Shown: positions 61,024 to 64,000 of the stretch, piece by piece | Numbering within the stretch: position 1 is the stretch's first letter | Layout of the letters: each line of letters starts with the position of its first letter | Assembly: GCA_045646905.1 (NCBI GenBank) | Contig: JAZRLP010000017.1 | Span: 1-64,000, forward strand | Direction: 5' to 3' | Length of the DNA stretch: 64,000 nt | Origin: RGIG4079 sp045646905 | GTDB taxonomy: Bacteria; Bacteroidota; Bacteroidia; Bacteroidales; Muribaculaceae | Notes under the pieces: model-generated | Databases searched by the model: none | Seen by the model: the letters and a program-made list of their open reading frames with translations, nothing else | Told to the model about the DNA's origin: nothing | Program-made: the position numbers and the translations under genes

Positions 61024-61536
61024 CTATTGGGGTTCTTGGTTTTGGCGTAGAGTTTCGCGGACTTCCATGAGGGCGATTCCGAGCAGGTTTTGACCTTGCC
61101 AAAGTGATGGATTGGTGACATTTTCATCGCTTGCACTCATACCGATTCCCCAAATTTTATCGTAAGGACTTGCTTCTACAAGGATCTTGCTTCCAGTGGA
61201 AAGAATAAACTCTTTTAATGGTTCGTTTTGTGAAAATTTTGCCAAATTTGCTTCAAGCACAAATTGGTATTTGTGTTGATTCCAGATTTCTTCTACGAAA
61301 CCAGTAATCTCTCTGCCTAATGCTTTGTGAGCAGAGGGATCTTTGGTTGCCATGATTTTTTGTGCGATTTCAGTATTGTCAAATAGCAACGCCTTCTGAT
61401 GCATCATATATTGTTCGGCACAAATATATCGATTGCCATCAATCTCAAAAGGAGCAACATACCATTGGCTAAAACAAGCCTTGTTTACTTTCTTTGCGGT
61501 GTGTCCCCAGAAAAATATAAAGTTATTGTTTCCCAT
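61024..61536 (-). CDS. NADAR family protein (YbiA-like)
   Basis: A 170-residue protein of the NADAR (NAD and ADP-ribose) superfamily. Family marks are FIFFWGHT at the start, the SQWYVAPFEIDGNRYICAEQ block, YMMHQKALLF, DPSAHKALGREITGF and the closing SPYDKIWGIGMS. Relatives cleave the N-glycosidic bond of ADP-ribosylated or riboflavin-pathway compounds, and some act in phage defence or nucleotide repair. Here no partner enzyme identifies the role. It lies 41 bases downstream of the thioesterase gene, perhaps in one transcript with it, and converges on the ATPase. Confidence 0.88.
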   Translation of the reverse strand: MGNNNFIFFWGHTAKKVNKACFSQWYVAPFEIDGNRYICAEQYMMHQKALLFDNTEIAQKIMATKDPSAHKALGREITGFVEEIWNQHKYQFVLEANLAKFSQNEPLKEFILSTGSKILVEASPYDKIWGIGMSASDENVTNPSLWQGQNLLGIALMEVRETLRQNQEPQ

Positions 61537-61577
61537 ATTTTTTAGTTTAGTGTTATAAAGAGTTTTATAAATATTTG

Positions 61578-61991
61578 TTACATCAATGTGTCGAATTCAA
61601 AGTCTTTTTTCATGCGGTAGCCGAGGCCGGTCATGATGGCGAGGGTTTCACCTTGAAGGTTGGTGATTTTGATGTCGCAGTAGGGTAGGCGGTGGTGGTT
61701 GACCTGTTCGGTGCAGGTGGCAATGATGGTTTCGCCCAGTTGTGCCGATCGTATAAAGGTGATGTTGTTGGAGATGCCGAGGCTGAGTATGCCATGCGAG
61801 TTGGCAACGGCTGCGAAGGCCAGGTCGGCGAGGGTGTAGATGACTCCACCTTGACACACTCCGGCACCATTGAGATGCCGTGGAGTGATGGTGAGTTGGG
61901 CCACGGCGTAACCTTCGCGCACCTCGGTGAGTTGTGCGCCAATGCTTCGGGCAAATTGGTCGTCGTTGTTGAGACGGTCTTTAAGAGTCAT
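61578..61991 (-). CDS. PaaI-type hotdog thioesterase
   Basis: A 137-residue acyl-CoA thioesterase with a single hotdog fold. The active-site region is LNGAGVCQGGVIYTLADLAF, and the following AAVANSHGILSLGISNNI forms the long helix and strand. Such enzymes hydrolyse phenylacetyl-CoA or other aryl/acyl-CoA esters and release stalled CoA. It starts 6 bases after the ACT gene ends, and phenylacetate-CoA ligase is just upstream, so a phenylacetate-linked role is likely. Length is typical. Confidence 0.88.
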   Translation of the reverse strand: MTLKDRLNNDDQFARSIGAQLTEVREGYAVAQLTITPRHLNGAGVCQGGVIYTLADLAFAAVANSHGILSLGISNNITFIRSAQLGETIIATCTEQVNHHRLPYCDIKITNLQGETLAIMTGLGYRMKKDFEFDTLM

Positions 61992-61997
61992 AGGTGG

Positions 61998-62417
61998 TTA
62001 TGCAAAGTCGGCTTCGGTGAGGAAGGTGAGCTTTTTGAGCATGATGGTTTCTTTGGCTTTCTCGGCAGGGTCGGTGCGGAAGACGAGCACTCCACGGCCT
62101 TTCCAAAGGAACGAGTACATATAGAGGATGCTGATGCCGTCGTCGGAAAGTGCTTTGATGGCGCTTGCAGCACGACCTGGTTCGTCGTCGATGCTGAGGG
62201 CTATGACGTCGGCCAACTGTACATTGATGCCTGCTTCTTTGAGGATGATGTAGGCTTGCGATGGGTTGTCGCATAGCACGCGATAGATGCCGTAGTCTTT
62301 GGTGTCGGCTATAGTTGAGGCGATGATTTGGATGTTGTCTTTGCTTAGCAAATCGAGCACTTTGATGAGTGTTCCGCCTTTGTTTTCAATAAATATTGAA
62401 AGTTGTTTGATTGTCAT
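61998..62417 (-). CDS. Tandem ACT-domain protein
   Basis: A 139-residue protein made of two ACT domains in tandem: MTIKQLSIFIENKGGTLIKV with DLLSKDNIQIIASTIADTKD, and a second from VQLADVIALSIDDEPGRAAS with KALSDDGISILYMYSF. ACT domains bind amino acids and usually control enzymes. Next to phenylacetate-CoA ligase, it may sense an aromatic amino acid. A similar gene group (ligase, ACT protein, oxoacid:ferredoxin oxidoreductase) occurs in other Bacteroidota. It lies downstream of paaK, separated by repeat locus C. Confidence 0.88.
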   Translation of the reverse strand: MTIKQLSIFIENKGGTLIKVLDLLSKDNIQIIASTIADTKDYGIYRVLCDNPSQAYIILKEAGINVQLADVIALSIDDEPGRAASAIKALSDDGISILYMYSFLWKGRGVLVFRTDPAEKAKETIMLKKLTFLTEADFA

Positions 62418-62444
62418 ATTGGTTAATTTTTTAATTTATATTTT

Positions 62445-62650
62445 TTGTTTTAGACAGAATGACAGAATGCCAAGTTATTCTCACGCTGAAACCGCTGAAA
62501 TGCGCAGATTTTATTTAGACATAAGAACAGAAGTACATATTTTTTCTTTATCCCTGTGGGGTTTATTTATCCCCCTCCGGTGCAAGCGATTTTAACCACC
62601 TCCCCCCTTCGGGGTACTCCTCCTTTTCGGGGAATAGGAGGAGAGTTGTG
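62445..62650. repeat. Intergenic repeat mosaic, locus C
   Basis: It shares GACAGAATGACAGAATG, TTATTCTCACGCTGAAACCG, ACATAAGAACAGAAGTACAT and CTCCTCCTTTTCGGGGAATA with loci A and B. It lies between paaK and the ACT gene, where the operon would otherwise be tight, and it seems to have been inserted there. No coding frame is present. Confidence 0.8.
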
Positions 62651-62653
62651 GGT

Positions 62654-63988
62654 TTATTGATATACTGTGCGTTTGTCGACTACGCGTACGGCTTTGCCTT
62701 CAGAGACGGGTAGTGTGCCTTTGGGGACGAGTTTCACATGTGGGGTGAGTAGTATCTCGTCTTTGAGGGCGCGCTTCACATCGCTGGTGAGTTTGAGTAG
62801 GCGTTGGAAGTCGTCGGTGAAGAGTTCTTCGAGTTCGACTTCGACGGTCATGTTGTCGTTATCCTCGTCGGTGGTGAGTGTGATGAGGTAGTTGGAAGCC
62901 AACTCGGGGAACTGCATGAGTATCTTCTCGATTTGGATAGGGAAGATGTTGACGCCACGAAGCACGATCATGTCGTCGGAGCGTCCCTTCATGCGGTCGA
63001 TGCGCACATGGTTGCGACCACAAGGGCAAGTGCGTCCAAGCACGCGGGTGAGGTCGCGTGTGCGATAGCGTAGCAATGGCATGGCTTCGCGACAGAGGGT
63101 GGTGAGTACGAGTTCGCCTATCTCGCCGTCGGCCACTGGTTCGAGTGTTTCGGGATCGACGATTTCGACGATATAGTAGTCTTCCCAGAAGTGGAGGCCG
63201 TTTTGCTCGGGGCATTCAAAGCCTACACCAGGCCCACACATCTCGGACATGCCGAATGAGTTATAGGCTTTAACGCCCATCATATCTTCGATGCGGCGGC
63301 GTTGCTCTTCGGAGTGTGGCTCGGCACCGATGGCAAGCACACGGAGTTTGGTGTCGGTGCGAGGGTCGATGCCCACTTGGTCCATAACTTCTTTGAGGCG
63401 AGTGACATATGATGGCACGGCGTGCACGGCTGTGGTGCCAAAGTCGGTCATGAACTTGATTTGGCGCAATGAGTTACCTGCCGCTGCAGGGATGGTGAGC
63501 ATTCCCACGCGTTCAGCGCCATATTGGAACCCAAGGCCACCGGTAAACATTCCGTAGCCCGATGAGTTTTGGAACACATCGTCGGGGCGAAGTCCTACCA
63601 TCCACAGGTTGCGTGCCACTTGGTTGGCCCACTCGTCGATGTCGTTTTGGGTGTGGAGAATCACGGTGGGGTTGCCAGTGGTGCCACTCGATGAGTGGAG
63701 GCGAATGCAGTTGCGCAAGTCGGTGCTTGCCATGCCGAATGGGTAGGTTTCGCGTAGGTCTTGCTTGGTGGTGAATGGAATTTTGCGAATGTCGGCAAGC
63801 GAAGTGATGTCTTCGGGCTTGAGGCCTGCTTCTTCAAAGCGTGCCTTGTAGAATGGCGAGTTCATGCAGTGCTTCACGGTGGCTTGCAATCGCTCGAGCT
63901 GCAATGCTTCAATCTGCTCGCGAGTGAGTGTCTCTTCTCGCTCGTTGAAGTATTGACAACTGCTATCGGGAATGAATTTTTGTGCCAT
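62654..63988 (-). CDS. paaK: Phenylacetate-CoA ligase
   Basis: A 444-residue AMP-forming ligase that activates phenylacetate (or a related aryl acid) with CoA and ATP. The AMP-binding loop is HSSSGTTGNPTVILHTQND. The following NSSGYGMFTGGLGFQYGAER and FGMSEMCGPGVGFECPEQN blocks are typical of PaaK. The C-terminal domain has RMKGRSDDMIVLRGVNIFP and ends with GKAVRVVDKRTVYQ. The length fits the short PaaK family rather than long-chain acyl ligases. In gut Bacteroidota it often sits with oxoacid:ferredoxin oxidoreductases acting on aromatic amino acids. The upstream end lies 12 bases from the window edge. Confidence 0.93.
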   Translation of the reverse strand: MAQKFIPDSSCQYFNEREETLTREQIEALQLERLQATVKHCMNSPFYKARFEEAGLKPEDITSLADIRKIPFTTKQDLRETYPFGMASTDLRNCIRLHSSSGTTGNPTVILHTQNDIDEWANQVARNLWMVGLRPDDVFQNSSGYGMFTGGLGFQYGAERVGMLTIPAAAGNSLRQIKFMTDFGTTAVHAVPSYVTRLKEVMDQVGIDPRTDTKLRVLAIGAEPHSEEQRRRIEDMMGVKAYNSFGMSEMCGPGVGFECPEQNGLHFWEDYYIVEIVDPETLEPVADGEIGELVLTTLCREAMPLLRYRTRDLTRVLGRTCPCGRNHVRIDRMKGRSDDMIVLRGVNIFPIQIEKILMQFPELASNYLITLTTDEDNDNMTVEVELEELFTDDFQRLLKLTSDVKRALKDEILLTPHVKLVPKGTLPVSEGKAVRVVDKRTVYQ

Positions 63989-64000
63989 ATTAAATGTATA

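Overview
The window looks like a chromosomal segment of a Bacteroidota bacterium, most likely of the order Bacteroidales (a gut Muribaculaceae- or Bacteroides-like lineage; family level is a guess). Four signs point there. Start codons lack clear Shine-Dalgarno sites, while many genes are preceded by the Bacteroidota promoter -7 box TAnnTTTG, several with a TTTG -33 box about 18-20 bases upstream. The carbamoyltransferase has the proline that marks the succinylornithine-specific enzyme of Bacteroides. A secreted protein ends in a type IX secretion sorting domain. A 29-residue COX24/AURKAIP1-type ribosomal protein follows HU. Most genes are ordinary core metabolism.

Layout. 1-500: the 5' end of a transposase-like gene, then a mosaic of intergenic repeats. 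585-4898: an orphan phage-type pair, a large beta-rich protein of unknown function and a complete large terminase, with no capsid, portal or tail genes in view. 4991-8350: a HAD phosphatase, a thiamine transporter/thiamine pyrophosphokinase pair (pnuT-thiN, ATGA overlap, no TPP riboswitch seen) and an orphan sensor kinase. 8455-11381: an accessory block of four envelope-type genes on the minus strand (TM2 protein with long Asn and Pro-Gln repeats, Ser-rich membrane protein, membrane-anchored protein, barrel-like protein) with a decayed duplicate of one gene's 3' end. 11650-17050: a likely operon of a polyprenol-sugar synthase, dihydroorotase, Ca2+-ATPase and cytidine deaminase. 17130-21770: a proline/histidine lipoprotein, a TonB-dependent receptor-like barrel and succinylornithine carbamoyltransferase. 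21792-22360: two noncoding RNAs, SRP RNA on the minus strand and a strongly folded 6S-like RNA on the plus strand.

22407-34849: lipoproteins and secreted proteins of unknown function mixed with 2-oxoacid:ferredoxin oxidoreductase (korAB), a TPR protein, a MATE exporter, a type IX-secreted phosphodiester glycosidase and aspartate-semialdehyde dehydrogenase. 34980-39746: a three-gene glycogen/alpha-glucan operon (debranching enzyme, GT4 synthase, GH57 amylase). 39900-45007: a tRNA-like scrap, HU, the tiny ribosomal protein, RNase G, ferritin with a palindrome at its promoter, and an SLC13/RCK transporter. 45031-53152: an undecaprenyl-phosphate sugar transferase and a DUF349 protein, a three-gene operon (small protein, periplasmic cyclophilin, M16 peptidase), an ECF sigma factor with a membrane partner, and an unknown acidic protein. 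53146-63988: a TonB-like protein and cation/proton antiporter, a second repeat cluster, asparaginase and methionyl-tRNA synthetase, an accessory ATPase and NADAR protein, and thioesterase, ACT-domain and phenylacetate-CoA ligase genes with a third repeat cluster between them.

The less ordinary items are the orphan terminase module, the 6S-like RNA, the modular repeat family at three loci, the TM2 envelope block and the ferritin palindrome. All functions are inferred from sequence reading alone; no searches or folding programs were run.
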